Below, piece after piece: positions 28,792 to 38,793 of a stretch of 64,000 nt of DNA. Source of the stretch: Modestobacter marinus. GTDB taxonomy: Bacteria > Actinomycetota > Actinomycetes > Mycobacteriales > Geodermatophilaceae. The stretch spans positions 806,001-870,000 of the forward strand of contig NZ_JAAMPA010000002.1 of assembly GCF_011758655.1 (NCBI RefSeq), in the 5' to 3' direction. Positions within the stretch are counted from its first letter, which is position 1; every line of letters starts with the position of its first letter. Position numbers and translations under genes: made by a program. The notes beneath the pieces are model-generated. The model searched no databases. It was not told where the DNA came from and saw only the letters and a program-made list of their open reading frames with translations.

Positions 28792-28807
28792 ACGAACACG
28801 TGTTCGA
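28792..28807 (-). promoter_or_regulatory. LexA (SOS) box upstream of ruvCAB
   Basis: Minus-strand sequence TCGAACACGTGTTCGT matches the actinobacterial SOS box TCGAAC-N4-GTTCGA at 11 of 12 fixed positions. A TAGCGT box at 28811-28816 sits just upstream on the minus strand and fits a -10 element, so LexA bound here would block RNA polymerase. ruvC is SOS-regulated in mycobacteria, which supports the assignment. Confidence 0.82.
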
Positions 28808-28869
28808 ACCACGCTAACCGCCGAACCCGGGGACGTCGCCCTCCGACACGCCCCGCGACGTCACCGACC

Positions 28870-28911
28870 GGCCCCGCTGCAGGGGCCCGCGCTGAGCCTG
28901 CGAAGCGTGGG
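28870..28911. repeat. 42-nt double-hairpin element, copy C
   Basis: Aligns without gaps to the copies at 48513-48554 and 48606-48647, with 38 of 42 bases matching the former. It can form GGCCCC...GGGGCC followed by an eight-base stem (CCCGCGCT/AGCGTGGG). It lies in the 209-bp gap between ruvC and yebC, upstream of the yebC terminator-like element in plus-strand order. Confidence 0.85.
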
Positions 28912-28925
28912 GGGCAGCCGGTGGA

Positions 28926-28983
28926 AGGACCCCCTCGCCCCCCAGCACTCGCGAGCTCGCACCGGGACCCTGCGAGGGGGCCT
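28926..28983 (-). terminator. Large hairpin directly after yebC
   Basis: On the minus strand the yebC stop runs straight into AGGCCCCCTCGC, which pairs with GCGAGGGGGTCCT at the other end through one bulged base. The loop has a small CTCGCGAG palindrome. It probably ends the pdxS-pdxT-yebC transcript. Similar sequence follows relA at 19521-19584. Confidence 0.6.
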
Positions 28984-29735
28984 CAAGCGTCGATGGTCTC
29001 CATGACCTCGTCGGAGACGTCGTAGTTCGCGTACACGTTCTGCACGTCGTCCAGGTCCTCGAGGGCGTCGATGAGCCGGAAGACCTTGCCGGCCCCGTCG
29101 GCGTCCAGCTCGACCTGCACGCTGGGCAGGAAGCCCATGTCCGCCGAGTCGTAGTCGATGCCGGCGTCCTGCAGGGCGGTGCGCACGGCGACCAGGTCGG
29201 TGGGCTCGCAGATCACTTCGAGGGTGTCACCCAGGTCGCGGACCTCCTCCGCGCCGGCGTCCAGCACGGCCATCAGCACGTCGTCCTCGGTGGTGCCCGT
29301 CGCGGGGACCACCACGACGCCCTTGCGGGAGAACAGGTAGGAGACCGACCCCGGGTCGGCCATGTTCCCGCCGTTGCGGGTCATCGCCGTGCGCACCTCC
29401 ATCGCCGACCGGTTCTTGTTGTCGGTGAGGCACTCGATGAGCACGGCGACGCCGCCGGCGGCGTAGCCCTCGTAGGTGATGCTCTGGTAGTCGACCCCGC
29501 CGGCCTCCAGGCCGCCGCCGCGCTTGACCGCACGGTCGATGTTGTCGTTGGGCACCGAGCTCTTCTTCGCCTTCTGGACGGCGTCGTAGAGCGTCGGGTT
29601 GCCCGACAGGTCAGCGCCGCCGGTGCGCGCTGCGACCTCGATGTTCTTGATCAGCTTGGCGAAGAGCTTGCCGCGCTTGGCATCGATGCCAGCCTTCTTG
29701 TGCTTGGTCGTCGCCCACTTGGAATGCCCGCTCAC
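28983..29735 (-). CDS. yebC: YebC/TACO1-family protein
   Basis: Cytoplasmic protein of the YebC family, reported variously as a transcription regulator or as a factor helping ribosomes through difficult sequences. 250 residues with the hallmark N terminus [20 protein letters not shown], then [16 protein letters not shown] and [22 protein letters not shown] start overlapping the pdxT stop by four bases. It lies between pdxT and ruvC, the standard actinobacterial location. Confidence 0.96.
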   Translation of the reverse strand: MSGHSKWATTKHKKAGIDAKRGKLFAKLIKNIEVAARTGGADLSGNPTLYDAVQKAKKSSVPNDNIDRAVKRGGGLEAGGVDYQSITYEGYAAGGVAVLIECLTDNKNRSAMEVRTAMTRNGGNMADPGSVSYLFSRKGVVVVPATGTTEDDVLMAVLDAGAEEVRDLGDTLEVICEPTDLVAVRTALQDAGIDYDSADMGFLPSVQVELDADGAGKVFRLIDALEDLDDVQNVYANYDVSDEVMETIDA

Positions 29736-30427
29736 GACGTTCTCCCTCCACTGCCCGCGTCCGCTCCGGCGCCGGCACTGCTCGCATGGTCTCGTGCCCT
29801 CATCGCCGTCGCCTCCCGCACCAGCTCCACGAACAGCGCGTGCACCCGGCTGTCGCCGGTGAGCTCGGGGTGGAAGCTGGTGGCCACCAGCCGGCCCTGA
29901 CGGACGGCGACGATCTTACCGTCGGCCGGTCCGCCCTCCACCCGGCCGAGCACCTCGACGTCCGGGCCCGCCTGCTCGACCCACGGCGCCCGGATGAACA
30001 CCGCGTGCACCGGCGCACCGGGGACGCCGGCCAGCCGCACGTCGGTCTCGAACGAGTCGACCTGCCGGCCGAAGGCGTTGCGGCGCACCGTCACGTCCAG
30101 GCCGCCGATGGTGACCTGGTCGGGCGGGGCGTCGAGCACCGTGTCGGCCAGCATGATCATCCCAGCGCACGACCCGTAGGCGGGCAGCCCGGCCCGGACG
30201 GCGTCCCGGAGCGGCTGCAGCATGCCGAAGCGCGAGGCGAGCTTGGCCATCGTGGTGGACTCCCCGCCGGGTACGACCAGCCCGTCGACCTCGGCCAGCT
30301 CGGCGGGCCGCCGCACCGGCCGGGCCTCGGCACCGGCTGCCCGCAGCGCGGCCAGGTGCTCGCGCACGTCACCCTGCAGCGCGAGCACCCCCACCACCGG
30401 GGACGTTCCTACCTGCGCGTCGCTCAC
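29732..30427 (-). CDS. pdxT: Pyridoxal 5'-phosphate synthase glutaminase subunit
   Basis: Releases ammonia from glutamine and channels it to PdxS for PLP synthesis. Class I glutaminase: nucleophile Cys in [10 protein letters not shown], His and Glu in SFHPELTGD, and the oxyanion segment [13 protein letters not shown]. The GTG at 30425-30427 overlaps the pdxS stop and is preferred to the TTG one codon upstream. 231 residues; the last about 20 are a low-complexity Ala/Gly tail. Confidence 0.96.
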   Translation of the reverse strand: MSDAQVGTSPVVGVLALQGDVREHLAALRAAGAEARPVRRPAELAEVDGLVVPGGESTTMAKLASRFGMLQPLRDAVRAGLPAYGSCAGMIMLADTVLDAPPDQVTIGGLDVTVRRNAFGRQVDSFETDVRLAGVPGAPVHAVFIRAPWVEQAGPDVEVLGRVEGGPADGKIVAVRQGRLVATSFHPELTGDSRVHALFVELVREATAMRARDHASSAGAGADAGSGGRTS

Positions 30428-31353
30428 CAACCGCGGGTGGCGTAGCGCTCGCTCTCCGGGAGCGTGGAGACGTTGATGCCCACCATCGGCTCACCGAGAC
30501 CGCGGGAGACCTTGGCGATCACGGCCGGGTCGTCGAAGAAGGTGGTGGCCTGCACGATCGCGGCGGCGCGCTGGGCCGGGTCACCGGACTTGAAGATGCC
30601 CGAGCCGACGAACACGCCCTGGGCGCCCAGCTGCATCATCATCGCCGCGTCCGCCGGGGTGGCGATGCCGCCGGCGGTGAACAGGACGACGGGCAGCTCG
30701 CCGGTGCGGGCGACCTCGGCCACCAGGTCGTACGGGGCCCGCAGCTCCTTCGCGGCGACGAACAGCTCGGTCTCGTCCAGCGTCGTCAGCCGCTTGATGC
30801 CGGCCCGGATGGACCGCATGTGCCGGGTGGCCTCGACCACGTTGCCGGTGCCGGCCTCGCCCTTGGACCGGATCATCGCCGCGCCCTCGGAGATCCGGCG
30901 CAGCGCCTCGCCCAGGTCGGTGGCGCCGCAGACGAAGGGCACGGTGAACGCGCTCTTGACGATGTGGTGGGCCTCGTCGGCCGGGGTCAGCACCTCGGAC
31001 TCGTCGACGTAGTCGACACCGAGGGCCTGCAGCACCTGGGCCTCGACGAAGTGACCGATCCGGGCCTTGGCCATCACCGGGATGGAGACCGCGCCGATGA
31101 TGCCCTCGATCATGTCCGGGTCGCTCATCCGGGCGATGCCGCCCTCGACGCGGATGTCGGCGGGCACCCGCTCCAGGGCCATCACCGCGACCGCGCCGGC
31201 GTCCTCGGCGATCTTCGCCTGCTCGGGGGTGACGACGTCCATGATGACGCCGCCCTTCAGCTGCTCGGCCATGCCGCGCTTGACGCGCTCGGTGCCGGTG
31301 CCGGTGGGCGCGTCGGTGGGCCGGTCGGTGGGCTCGGTGTGGTTCAGGGACAC
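30424..31353 (-). CDS. pdxS: Pyridoxal 5'-phosphate synthase lyase subunit
   Basis: Builds PLP from ribose 5-phosphate, glyceraldehyde 3-phosphate and ammonia as a TIM-barrel dodecamer. 309 residues from a GTG ([10 protein letters not shown]), with GAGG upstream; the first about 25 residues are a Thr/Pro-rich extension. The core begins [20 protein letters not shown] and includes the conserved [14 protein letters not shown]. Overlaps pdxT by four bases, so the two subunits are made together. Confidence 0.97.
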   Translation of the reverse strand: MSLNHTEPTDRPTDAPTGTGTERVKRGMAEQLKGGVIMDVVTPEQAKIAEDAGAVAVMALERVPADIRVEGGIARMSDPDMIEGIIGAVSIPVMAKARIGHFVEAQVLQALGVDYVDESEVLTPADEAHHIVKSAFTVPFVCGATDLGEALRRISEGAAMIRSKGEAGTGNVVEATRHMRSIRAGIKRLTTLDETELFVAAKELRAPYDLVAEVARTGELPVVLFTAGGIATPADAAMMMQLGAQGVFVGSGIFKSGDPAQRAAAIVQATTFFDDPAVIAKVSRGLGEPMVGINVSTLPESERYATRGW

Positions 31354-31417
31354 GCTGCTGCCTCGCAGGTCGTCGGGCCGGGGACCGGCGGGAGGGGACG
31401 ACCCAGCGTACGGCGGG

Positions 31418-31954
31418 TCAGCGGACACCCCGCGCGGCGCCGGAGCCGGGGGAGGTGAGCAGCGCGTCCAGGCCGTCGTCGATGTCGAAGTACCGGGGCA
31501 GCGGCCGGGCGGCGTGCAGCCGCAGCACCCGGGCGAGCCGGCCCCGGCGCAACGTGCGGGTGTCCCGGACGGCGTCGTTGTAGAACCGCCGGGCCAGGCC
31601 CACCCGCATGCCGGCGTCCTGCAACTCCGGGGTCAGCACCCCGGCGGGCACCCGGCGGAGCAGCCGGCCGACCAGGTTCTCGGCGGCCTCGCGGTCGCCG
31701 GCCGACGGCGTGCGCGCACCCGCTGCGGCGGCGGCCAGGGCGCCGGCGAGCTCGGGGCCGAGGTCCTCGGCGTGTTCCCGGGCCAGCGCCGCGGCCAGCT
31801 CGGCCCGGCGCAGCAGGCCGACGTCGAGCACCTCCCGCGCCCGGCGGACCCGCCCGGCCAGCCGGCGCAGCCGGGTGAGCGTCCAGAGCGCCCAGGTGAG
31901 CACCAGGACGACCAGCAGCCCGGCGGCGAGCAGCAGCCAGGTCGCGGTCGTCAT
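31418..31954 (-). CDS. Membrane-anchored LemA-like protein
   Basis: A 178-residue protein with one N-terminal membrane helix ([19 protein letters not shown], about residues 6-24) and a helical body. The segment [22 protein letters not shown] matches the pattern of LemA-family helices, though the usual C-terminal half is shortened. Function is unknown. ATG start 11 bases after the pimA stop; a gene of this kind commonly follows pimA in actinobacteria. Confidence 0.65.
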   Translation of the reverse strand: MTTATWLLLAAGLLVVLVLTWALWTLTRLRRLAGRVRRAREVLDVGLLRRAELAAALAREHAEDLGPELAGALAAAAAGARTPSAGDREAAENLVGRLLRRVPAGVLTPELQDAGMRVGLARRFYNDAVRDTRTLRRGRLARVLRLHAARPLPRYFDIDDGLDALLTSPGSGAARGVR

Positions 31955-31965
31955 GGGATCCGAGG

Positions 31966-33192
31966 CTAGCGGCGCGCCCGCCTCCGGAACGGCCCGGACG
32001 GCCCGAGCCCACCGGTGGCGTCGGGCACGTCGCCCAGCAGCGCGGCGTCGTCGGTGGCGGAGGTGGTGACCCCGGTGCCGCCCGGCGGGGCGACCGTCTC
32101 GTAGACGGCGAGGATCCGCTGGGCGACCACCGCCCAGTCGTAGTCGGCCACCGCCCGCCGGCCGGCCGCCTGCAGCTCGGCCCGTCGAGCCGGGTCGGCC
32201 AGCAGCCCACCGAGCGCCGAGGCCAGCGCGGCCGCGTCCCCGCGCCGGACGAGGACGCCGGCGGAGCCGTCCTCCAGCACCCGGGCGAAGGCGTCCAGGT
32301 CGCTGGCGACCACGGGGGCGCCGGCCGCCATCGCCTCCAGCAGGATCACGCCGAAGGACTCCCCCAGCAGGTTCGGGGCGCAGTACACGTCGACCGAGCG
32401 GAGGAAGGCGGCCTTGGCCGGCTCGTCGAGCTCGCCGAGCACGGTGACGCGCGGGCGCAGCTCGTCGGTGACCAGCTCGTCCAGCTCGTCGGGATCGCCG
32501 CGGCCGGCGACGAGCAGGCGGGCCGCCGGGTGCTCGGCGACCACCGTGCGCATCGCCTCCAGCAGCACCGGCAGGCCCTTGCGCGGTTCGTCGTAGCGGC
32601 CGAGGAACCCGATCGTCGGTGCCGCGGAGGCCCGCGCGTGGCCGGGCAGCGTCGGCCCGTCGGCGAAGGCCGACACGTGCACCCCGTTCGGGATGACCAC
32701 CGCGTCCCCGCCCAGGTGCTCCACCTGGACGCGGCGGGCGAAGTCGGAGACCGCGATCCGCCCGCTGACCCGCTCCAGCCAGGGGCGGGCCACCGGGCCC
32801 AGCGCGGCCAGCACCTTGGACCGGGTGGTCGCCGCGTGGAAGGTGGCCACGATCGGGCCGTCGGCGACCACGCAGACGAGCAGGGAGAGCGAGACCGACG
32901 CCGGCTCGTGCACGTGGACGACGTCGAAGTGCCCCTCCCGCAGCCAGCGCCGGGCCCGGGCCGCCGCGACCGGGCCGAAGGAGATGCTGGCCATCGAGCC
33001 GTTGTACGGGACCGGCACCGCCCGGCCGGCCCAGGTGACGTGCTCGGCCGGCAGGCTCTCCTCGCGCTCGGCGGGGGTGAGCACCTCCACGGAGTGGCCG
33101 AGGGAGCGCAGCGTCTCGGCGAGGTCCCGCACGTGGTACTGCACGCCGCCGGGGACGTCCCACGAGTAGGGGCAGACCAGCCCGATCCGCAT
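31966..33192 (-). CDS. pimA: Phosphatidylinositol mannosyltransferase (GT4)
   Basis: Probably transfers the first mannose from GDP-mannose to phosphatidylinositol at the inner membrane face, starting PIM synthesis. 408 residues with the GT4 double Rossmann fold: MRIGLVCPYSWDVPGGVQYH at the N terminus, HVHEPASVSLSLL, FLGRYDEPRKGLPVLLEAM and the donor-site ESFGVILLEAMAAG. A low-complexity C-terminal tail adds about 35 residues. The ATG overlaps the stop of the acyltransferase gene by one base. Operon with pgsA and the acyltransferase. Confidence 0.93.
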   Translation of the reverse strand: MRIGLVCPYSWDVPGGVQYHVRDLAETLRSLGHSVEVLTPAEREESLPAEHVTWAGRAVPVPYNGSMASISFGPVAAARARRWLREGHFDVVHVHEPASVSLSLLVCVVADGPIVATFHAATTRSKVLAALGPVARPWLERVSGRIAVSDFARRVQVEHLGGDAVVIPNGVHVSAFADGPTLPGHARASAAPTIGFLGRYDEPRKGLPVLLEAMRTVVAEHPAARLLVAGRGDPDELDELVTDELRPRVTVLGELDEPAKAAFLRSVDVYCAPNLLGESFGVILLEAMAAGAPVVASDLDAFARVLEDGSAGVLVRRGDAAALASALGGLLADPARRAELQAAGRRAVADYDWAVVAQRILAVYETVAPPGGTGVTTSATDDAALLGDVPDATGGLGPSGPFRRRARR

Positions 33193-34154
33193 CACCCCAC
33201 CTCCGCCGGGGCTGCGGGCCCGGCCGGGAGGGCGGGCGCGCGGCCCTCGGGGCCCACCTCGGGCCAGACCCGGCCGAGCACGTGCCAGTCCTCGGGACGC
33301 TCGGCGATGGTCGTGGCGAAGGCGTCGGCCACCTGCTGGGTCGCCCGGGCCACCCGGTCCCGCAGCCGCCCGGGCCCGTCGAGCGGCACCGCTGGGTGGA
33401 CGACGAGCCGCCAGCCCGCGCCGTCGAACTGGCAGACCGCGGGCAGCAGCGTGGCCCCGGTCTGAGCGGCGACCAGCGCCGGGCCCCCGGGCATCGTCGT
33501 CCGGCGGCCGAAGAAGGTGACCGGCACACCGCTGCCGGAGAGGTCGCGGTCCATCAGCAGGCACGCGGTGCCGCCGTCGGCCAGCCACTCCCGCAGCACG
33601 GTGGCGCTGGGTCGCTCCCCGCCGGTCAGCGGCACGACCCGCATGCCCAGCCGTTCCCGGAAGGCGACGAACCGGCGGTACAGCGACTCCGGCCGCAGCC
33701 GCTCGGCGACGGTCACGAAGGGGCCGCCCAGCCAGGCGATGAGCCACACCCCGGCGGCGTCCCAGTTCCCGCTGTGCGGCAGGGCCAGGACGATGCCGCG
33801 GCCCTGCGCACGGGCCTGCTCCACGTGCTCCCGGCCGCGCAGCTGCGAGCCGGCGAGGATGCGCTCGGGAGAGATCGTGGGCAGCCGGAAGGCCTCCTGC
33901 CAGTACCGGGCGTAGGACTGCACCGCCCGCCGGGTGAGGTCGTCCAGCGCGGCGTCGTCCAGGCCGCCGCCGGTCACGACGTCCAGGTTCGCCCGCAGCT
34001 GCCGGACGCCCCGGCCGCCCCGGCGGGCGGCGAGCGCTCCCCCTGCGGCGGCGCCGGCCCGGGCCACCGGTTCGGGCAGCAGCCGGACGGCGCGCCAGCC
34101 GGCCGCGTACCCGGCGTCGGTGAGCCGGGCGAGCAGGTCGGCGCGGCGGCTCAC
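33192..34154 (-). CDS. patA: Phosphatidylinositol mannoside acyltransferase
   Basis: LpxL/HtrB-type acyltransferase expected to acylate the mannose of PIM1/PIM2. 320 residues; catalytic HX4D in LPHSGNWDAAGVWL near residue 130, then RDLSGSGVPVTFFGRRTTMPGGPA. The GTG start (VSRRADLLARL) overlaps the pgsA stop; the longer frame upstream is a shadow of pgsA. The neighbours pgsA and pimA make the PIM role much more likely than lipid A-like roles. Confidence 0.9.
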   Translation of the reverse strand: MSRRADLLARLTDAGYAAGWRAVRLLPEPVARAGAAAGGALAARRGGRGVRQLRANLDVVTGGGLDDAALDDLTRRAVQSYARYWQEAFRLPTISPERILAGSQLRGREHVEQARAQGRGIVLALPHSGNWDAAGVWLIAWLGGPFVTVAERLRPESLYRRFVAFRERLGMRVVPLTGGERPSATVLREWLADGGTACLLMDRDLSGSGVPVTFFGRRTTMPGGPALVAAQTGATLLPAVCQFDGAGWRLVVHPAVPLDGPGRLRDRVARATQQVADAFATTIAERPEDWHVLGRVWPEVGPEGRAPALPAGPAAPAEVG

Positions 34155-34804
34155 GGCGCGGGACGCCCGGACGCCCCGCCGGGCGGCGACGTCGGCAGCT
34201 GCTGGCCGCGGGACTCCCGGCGGACCGCCGCGAACCGCTGCGCCACCGTCACGGCGCTGCCGGCCAGCAGCACCCAGAGCGCGACGTGCACCGCGTACGG
34301 GATGCCCAGGCCGGTGAACCCCGTGCCGACCAGCACCAGGATGAGCCGCTCGGTGCGCTCGACGATGCCGACGTCGGCCGACAGCCCGACGCCCTCGGCG
34401 CGGGCCTTGACGTAGGAGGTGAGCACCCCGAGCACCAGGCACAGCAGGGCGAGCAGCACCAGCAGCCGGTTGTCCCCCGCCCCGGAGAACCACCAGACCA
34501 GCCCGCCGAAGATGGCGGCGTCGGCGGCCCGGTCACCGGTGGAGTCCAGCACCGCGCCGAACACCGAGCCGCCTCCGCGGGCCCGGGCCAGGGCGCCGTC
34601 GAGCATGTCCAGCAGCACGAAGACGGTGACGGCGAGCGCGCCCCAGAAGAGCAGGCCGTTCCCGATCAGGAAGACCGCCGAGGCCACCGCGCCGAGCGTG
34701 CCGGTGAGGGTGACCGCATCGGCGGTGACCCCGGCCCGGACCAGGCCGCGCACCACGGGCGCCCAGAAACGGCCGACGGCGGGCCGGAGGTTGACGCCGA
34801 GCAC
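34151..34804 (-). CDS. pgsA: Phosphatidylinositol phosphate synthase
   Basis: CDP-alcohol phosphatidyltransferase that joins CDP-diacylglycerol to inositol phosphate. 217 residues with about six membrane helices. The family motif D-G-x2-A-R-x8-G-x3-D-x3-D is visible in DMLDGALARARGGG followed by GAVLDSTGDRAAD. The GTG start directly abuts the stop of the HIT gene. The PI-specific assignment rests on the pimA/patA neighbourhood. Confidence 0.93.
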   Translation of the reverse strand: MLGVNLRPAVGRFWAPVVRGLVRAGVTADAVTLTGTLGAVASAVFLIGNGLLFWGALAVTVFVLLDMLDGALARARGGGSVFGAVLDSTGDRAADAAIFGGLVWWFSGAGDNRLLVLLALLCLVLGVLTSYVKARAEGVGLSADVGIVERTERLILVLVGTGFTGLGIPYAVHVALWVLLAGSAVTVAQRFAAVRRESRGQQLPTSPPGGASGRPAP

Positions 34805-35455
34805 TCAGGCCACCGTCGGGTGCGGCTCGGGACCGGTCGACCGACCCGGGTCCGGCTGCTCCGGGCCCGGCTGGCCCGTCCCGGGCCGGCCTGCGGCCGG
34901 CCAGGCGCCGGCCAGCAGGGCCCGGGTCTCGGCGAGCACCTGCGGCAGCACCCGGGTCAACCCGACCACCGGCATGAAGTTGGTGTCCCCACCCCAGCGC
35001 GGCACGGCGTGCTGGTGCAGGTGGTCGGCGATCCCGGCGCCGGCCACCGAGCCCTGGTTCATCCCGATGTTGAACCCGTGCGCGCCGCTCACCGACCGCA
35101 CCACGCGCATCGCCGTCTGGGTGAAGGCACCGAGCTCGGCGACCTCGGCGAGGGTCAGGTCGGTGTAGTCGGGGACGTGCCGGTACGGCACGACCATCAG
35201 GTGGCCGGCGTTGTACGGGTAGAGGTTCAGGACGGCGAACACCGTCGCACCCCGGGCCACGATCAGGCCGTCCTCGTCCGACATCGCCGGGATCAGGCAG
35301 AACGGGCAGTCGTGGTCGCCGCTCGGCTTGTTCTCCCCGCGGATGTAGGCCATCCGGTAGGGGGTCCACAGGTGCTCGAACCCCGACGTCGGGCCGTCGT
35401 CGTCGTTGCGCACCGGCACCCGGTACGCAGCCGCCCCGTCCCTGTCCTCGCTCAT
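34805..35455 (-). CDS. HIT-domain hydrolase (Ap4A phosphorylase-like)
   Basis: Histidine-triad nucleotide hydrolase or phosphorylase, 216 residues. The HxHxH active site is in [14 protein letters not shown] near residue 150, and CPFC near residue 50 is the usual Cys pair of this subgroup. The Pro/Gly-rich last 30 residues look disordered. The homologous mycobacterial gene in this position encodes a diadenosine tetraphosphate phosphorylase, the likely role. ATG overlaps the thrS stop. Confidence 0.88.
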   Translation of the reverse strand: MSEDRDGAAAYRVPVRNDDDGPTSGFEHLWTPYRMAYIRGENKPSGDHDCPFCLIPAMSDEDGLIVARGATVFAVLNLYPYNAGHLMVVPYRHVPDYTDLTLAEVAELGAFTQTAMRVVRSVSGAHGFNIGMNQGSVAGAGIADHLHQHAVPRWGGDTNFMPVVGLTRVLPQVLAETRALLAGAWPAAGRPGTGQPGPEQPDPGRSTGPEPHPTVA

Positions 35456-37527
35456 CCGACCACCATCGGGGTCTCTGCGGTCGGGTCGGTGTTGCGCCGC
35501 TCCTCGACCCAGGCGACGACCTGGGCCACCGCCTCGGCCACCGGGACGCCGTTGCGCTGCGAGCCGTCGCGGTAGCGGAAGGACACCGCGCCGGCCTCGG
35601 CGTCGGTGGCCCCGGCGATCAGCACGAAGGGCACCTTCTGCTTGCTGGCGGTGCGGATCTTCTTCTGCATCCGGTCGTCGGAGTCGTCGACCTCCACCCG
35701 GACGCCGCGCTGGCGCAGCTGCAGGGCGACGTCGGTCAGGTACGGCACCTGCTCGTCGGTGATCGGGATGCCGACCACCTGGACCGGGGCGAGCCAGGCC
35801 GGGAAGGCGCCGGCGTAGTGCTCGGTCAGCACCCCGAAGAAGCGCTCGATCGAACCGAACAGCGCCCGGTGCAGCATCACCGGCCGCTGCCGGGAGCCGT
35901 CGGCGGCGGTGTACTCCAGGCCGAAGCGCTCGGGCAGGTTGAAGTCCACCTGGATGGTCGACATCTGCCAGGTGCGCCCGATCGCGTCCCGGGCCTGCAC
36001 CGAGATCTTCGGGCCGTAGAACGCGGCGCCGCCCGGGTCGGGGAACAGCTCCAGGCCGGAGTCCACCGCGGCCTGCCGAAGTGCCTCGGTGGCGCGCTCC
36101 CAGCCCTCGTCGGTGCCCACCGACTTCTCCGGGTTGCGGGTGGACAGCTCCAGGTAGAAGTCGCTCAGCCCGTAGTCGGCCAGCAGCCCCAGCACGAAGT
36201 CCAGCAGCCCGCGCAGCTCGCCGGCCATCTGCTCGGGGGTGCAGTAGATGTGCGCGTCGTCCTGGGTGAACCCGCGGGCCCGGGTGAGGCCGTGCACGAC
36301 GCCGGACTTCTCGTAGCGGTACACGGTGCCGAACTCGAACAACCGCAGCGGCAGCTCCCGGTAGGAGCGGCCGCGGGAGTCGAACACCAGGTTGTGCATC
36401 GGGCAGTTCATCGGCTTGAGGTAGTAGTCCTGCCCCTGCCGCCGGACGTTGCCCTCGCTGTCGCGCTCCTCGTCCAGCTGCATCGCCGGGTACATGCCCT
36501 CGGCGTACCAGTCCAGGTGGCCGGAGGTCTCGAACAGCTGCCCCTTGGTGATGTGCGGGGTGTTGACGAAGGAGTAGCCGGCCTCCTCGTGGCGCCGCTG
36601 GCTGTACTTCTCCAGCTCGCGCCGGATGATCCCGCCCTTGGGGTGGAAGACCGCGAGCCCGGAGCCGACCTCGTCGGGGAAGCTGAACAGGTCAAGCTCC
36701 GCACCCAGCCGGCGGTGGTCGCGGCGCTCGGCCTCGGCCTGCTGCTCCTGGTACGCCTTGAGCGCGTCCTTGCTCTCCCAGGCCGTGCCGTAGACCCGCT
36801 GCAGCTGCGGGTTCTTCTCACTCCCCCGCCAGTAGGCGGCAGCGCTGCGGGTCAGCGCGAAGGCCGGGATCGTGCTGGTCCGCGGCAGGTGCGGGCCGCG
36901 GCACAGGTCGGTCCAGACCCGCTCCCCGGTGCGCGGGTCGAGGTTGTCGTACATGGTCAGCTGCGCGCCGCCCACCTCGACGTCCGCGCCCTCGGCGGCC
37001 TCGACGGCCCCTTCCTGACCGGCACCGCCCTTGAGGCCGATCAGCTCGAGCTTGTACGGCTCGTGCGCCAGCTCGGACCGGGCCTCGTCGTCGCCGATCT
37101 CCCGGCGGCTGAAGTTCTGCCCCTGCTTCACGATCGCCTGCATGCGCTTCTCCAGCGCCTGCAGGTCCTCGGGGGTGAACGGCCGCTCGGGGTCGAAGTC
37201 GTAGTAGAAGCCGTTCTCCACCGGCGGGCCGATGCCCAGCCGGGTGCCCGGGAAGAGGTCCTGCACCGCCTGGGCAAGCACGTGCGCGGTCGAGTGCCGG
37301 ATGACCGCGCGGCCGTCGGCGCTGGCGGCGGCCACCGGCTCGACCTCGACGTCGGCGTCCGGCACCCAGGCGAGGTCCTTGAGGTCACCGGAGACGGGCT
37401 CGCGGACGACGACCGCGCCGTCGGGGCCCTTCAGCGGCACCCCGGCGTCCTTGAGCGCCTGCAGCGCCGTCGTCCCGGCCGGGACCCGGATCGGGGCGAC
37501 GGCGGTGGGCGAAGGCGGGGTGGACAC
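35452..37527 (-). CDS. thrS: Threonine-tRNA ligase
   Basis: Class II synthetase, 691 residues. An N-terminal TGS domain is followed by an editing domain with [13 protein letters not shown], then the catalytic core ([37 protein letters not shown]) and an anticodon domain from about 590. The GTG start ([12 protein letters not shown]) has AGGAG eight bases upstream. An ATG at 37581 would add 18 residues and overlap an inverted repeat; less likely. No T-box leader is visible. Confidence 0.97.
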   Translation of the reverse strand: MSTPPSPTAVAPIRVPAGTTALQALKDAGVPLKGPDGAVVVREPVSGDLKDLAWVPDADVEVEPVAAASADGRAVIRHSTAHVLAQAVQDLFPGTRLGIGPPVENGFYYDFDPERPFTPEDLQALEKRMQAIVKQGQNFSRREIGDDEARSELAHEPYKLELIGLKGGAGQEGAVEAAEGADVEVGGAQLTMYDNLDPRTGERVWTDLCRGPHLPRTSTIPAFALTRSAAAYWRGSEKNPQLQRVYGTAWESKDALKAYQEQQAEAERRDHRRLGAELDLFSFPDEVGSGLAVFHPKGGIIRRELEKYSQRRHEEAGYSFVNTPHITKGQLFETSGHLDWYAEGMYPAMQLDEERDSEGNVRRQGQDYYLKPMNCPMHNLVFDSRGRSYRELPLRLFEFGTVYRYEKSGVVHGLTRARGFTQDDAHIYCTPEQMAGELRGLLDFVLGLLADYGLSDFYLELSTRNPEKSVGTDEGWERATEALRQAAVDSGLELFPDPGGAAFYGPKISVQARDAIGRTWQMSTIQVDFNLPERFGLEYTAADGSRQRPVMLHRALFGSIERFFGVLTEHYAGAFPAWLAPVQVVGIPITDEQVPYLTDVALQLRQRGVRVEVDDSDDRMQKKIRTASKQKVPFVLIAGATDAEAGAVSFRYRDGSQRNGVPVAEAVAQVVAWVEERRNTDPTAETPMVVG

Positions 37528-37562
37528 GGACTGCTCCTGACGGTCGGGGTGGCGGGCATCGC

Positions 37563-37581
37563 TTGACACCACGTGTGACAA
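37563..37581. promoter_or_regulatory. Imperfect inverted repeat upstream of thrS
   Basis: TTGACACCACGTGTGACAA: seven-base half-sites with one mismatch around a CACGT centre, 36 bases upstream of the thrS start. It could bind a dimeric regulator; none is known for thrS here, so this is a weak call. Confidence 0.3.
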
Positions 37582-37613
37582 CCGAGACTAGTGCGCCGCC
37601 GTGCCCGCCCCGA

Positions 37614-38747
37614 TCACCCCGGGACGATCGCCAGCCCGTCGGCGACCGCACCACGGGAGTCCAGCACCGCACCGATCCGCGCGGCGCTCTCCGGGTCGGC
37701 GGGCACCAGCCGGACGGCGTCGTCCCCGACCTCGATCCGCACCGGCACCGCCTCGGCCTCCGACACGGTGAACCGGCCGTCCTCGCCACGGGTGAAGGTG
37801 AACCGGGCGATCACCGAGTCCTCGGTGTCGTACCCGCGGGTGCTGTGCTCGGCCAGGTGGTTGCCCAGGCCGTAGGCCACCCACTCCCCGTCGACCTGCT
37901 CGAACGGCTGGACGACGTGCGCGTGGTGGCCGAGCACCAGGTCGACGTCCGGGGAGGCGAGCAGCGTGCGCACCGCCTGCTCCTGGGCCGCCGTCGGCTC
38001 GTGGTCGTACTCGGCGCAGCAGTGCACGCTGGCCACCACCAGCTCCGCGCCGGCGGCCCGGGCGGCGGCCGCGTCGGCCAGCACGCCGCTGACGTCGGGC
38101 ACGGCGAAGGTGTCGACGGCGAAGGGCGCCTCGGCTGGGAGGGCCACCCCGTTGAGCGAGAACGTCGTGGCCACGTGCCCGACGCGCACTCCCCCGACGT
38201 CGACGACCACCGGCTGCTCGCTCTCCGCCGCGCTGCGGTGGGTGCCGGTGTGCGCGATCCCCGCGGCGTCGAGCGCGTCCAGGGTGCGGACCAGCCCGTC
38301 GAAGCCGTCGTCCAGGGAGTGGTTGGAGGCGGTGGAGCACAGGTCGTACCCGGCGTCGGCCAGGGCGTCGACGATCTCGGGCTGGACGGCGAAGGAGGGG
38401 TAGCCGGAGTAGGGGCCGCCCACCGGCGCGACCGGTGTCTCCAGGTGACAGATCGCCAGGTCGGCGGCCTGCAGCACCGGCGCGATCCCCGCGAAGACGG
38501 CGGAGAAGTCCCAGCTGCCGTCGGGCTGCTGCGCCCCGGAGGTGAGCGCGCGGCCCTGGTGCACCAGCACGTCCCCGGTGGCGACCAGGGTGAACGAGTC
38601 GGGGGCCGGCGGGGCCGCGGGCGCCGAGGACGACGGTGTGGCCGGCTCGGCGGCCGGGGTGGCGGGCGCGGCGGCCGGGGCCGGCTCGTCGCTGCCACAG
38701 CCGGCCAGCAGCGCCAGGAGCAGGGCCAGCGCAGCTCTCCGGGTCAC
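37614..38747 (-). CDS. CapA-family lipoprotein (metallophosphatase fold)
   Basis: Secreted lipoprotein of 377 residues. The GTG start gives a short signal peptide with lipobox LLAGCG near residue 16, followed by an Ala/Pro-rich spacer to about residue 50. The CapA/PGA_cap domain starts at FTLVATGDVLVHQGR; metal-ligand-like segments are CHLETPVAP, STASNHSLDDG, ASVHCCAEY and LGHHAHVVQP. The family includes poly-gamma-glutamate synthesis proteins, but no capB/capC is present here, so the substrate is open. Confidence 0.85.
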   Translation of the reverse strand: MTRRAALALLLALLAGCGSDEPAPAAAPATPAAEPATPSSSAPAAPPAPDSFTLVATGDVLVHQGRALTSGAQQPDGSWDFSAVFAGIAPVLQAADLAICHLETPVAPVGGPYSGYPSFAVQPEIVDALADAGYDLCSTASNHSLDDGFDGLVRTLDALDAAGIAHTGTHRSAAESEQPVVVDVGGVRVGHVATTFSLNGVALPAEAPFAVDTFAVPDVSGVLADAAAARAAGAELVVASVHCCAEYDHEPTAAQEQAVRTLLASPDVDLVLGHHAHVVQPFEQVDGEWVAYGLGNHLAEHSTRGYDTEDSVIARFTFTRGEDGRFTVSEAEAVPVRIEVGDDAVRLVPADPESAARIGAVLDSRGAVADGLAIVPG

Positions 38748-38793
38748 GATCGGTGAGGTTAGCCACCACGGGCCCCGGCGCCGGTACGGGCGC

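Noticed and set aside
35452-37613. T-box leader upstream of thrS
   Set aside because: The 86-bp gap is too short and lacks the T-box sequence. The same holds for alaS, aspS and hisS.
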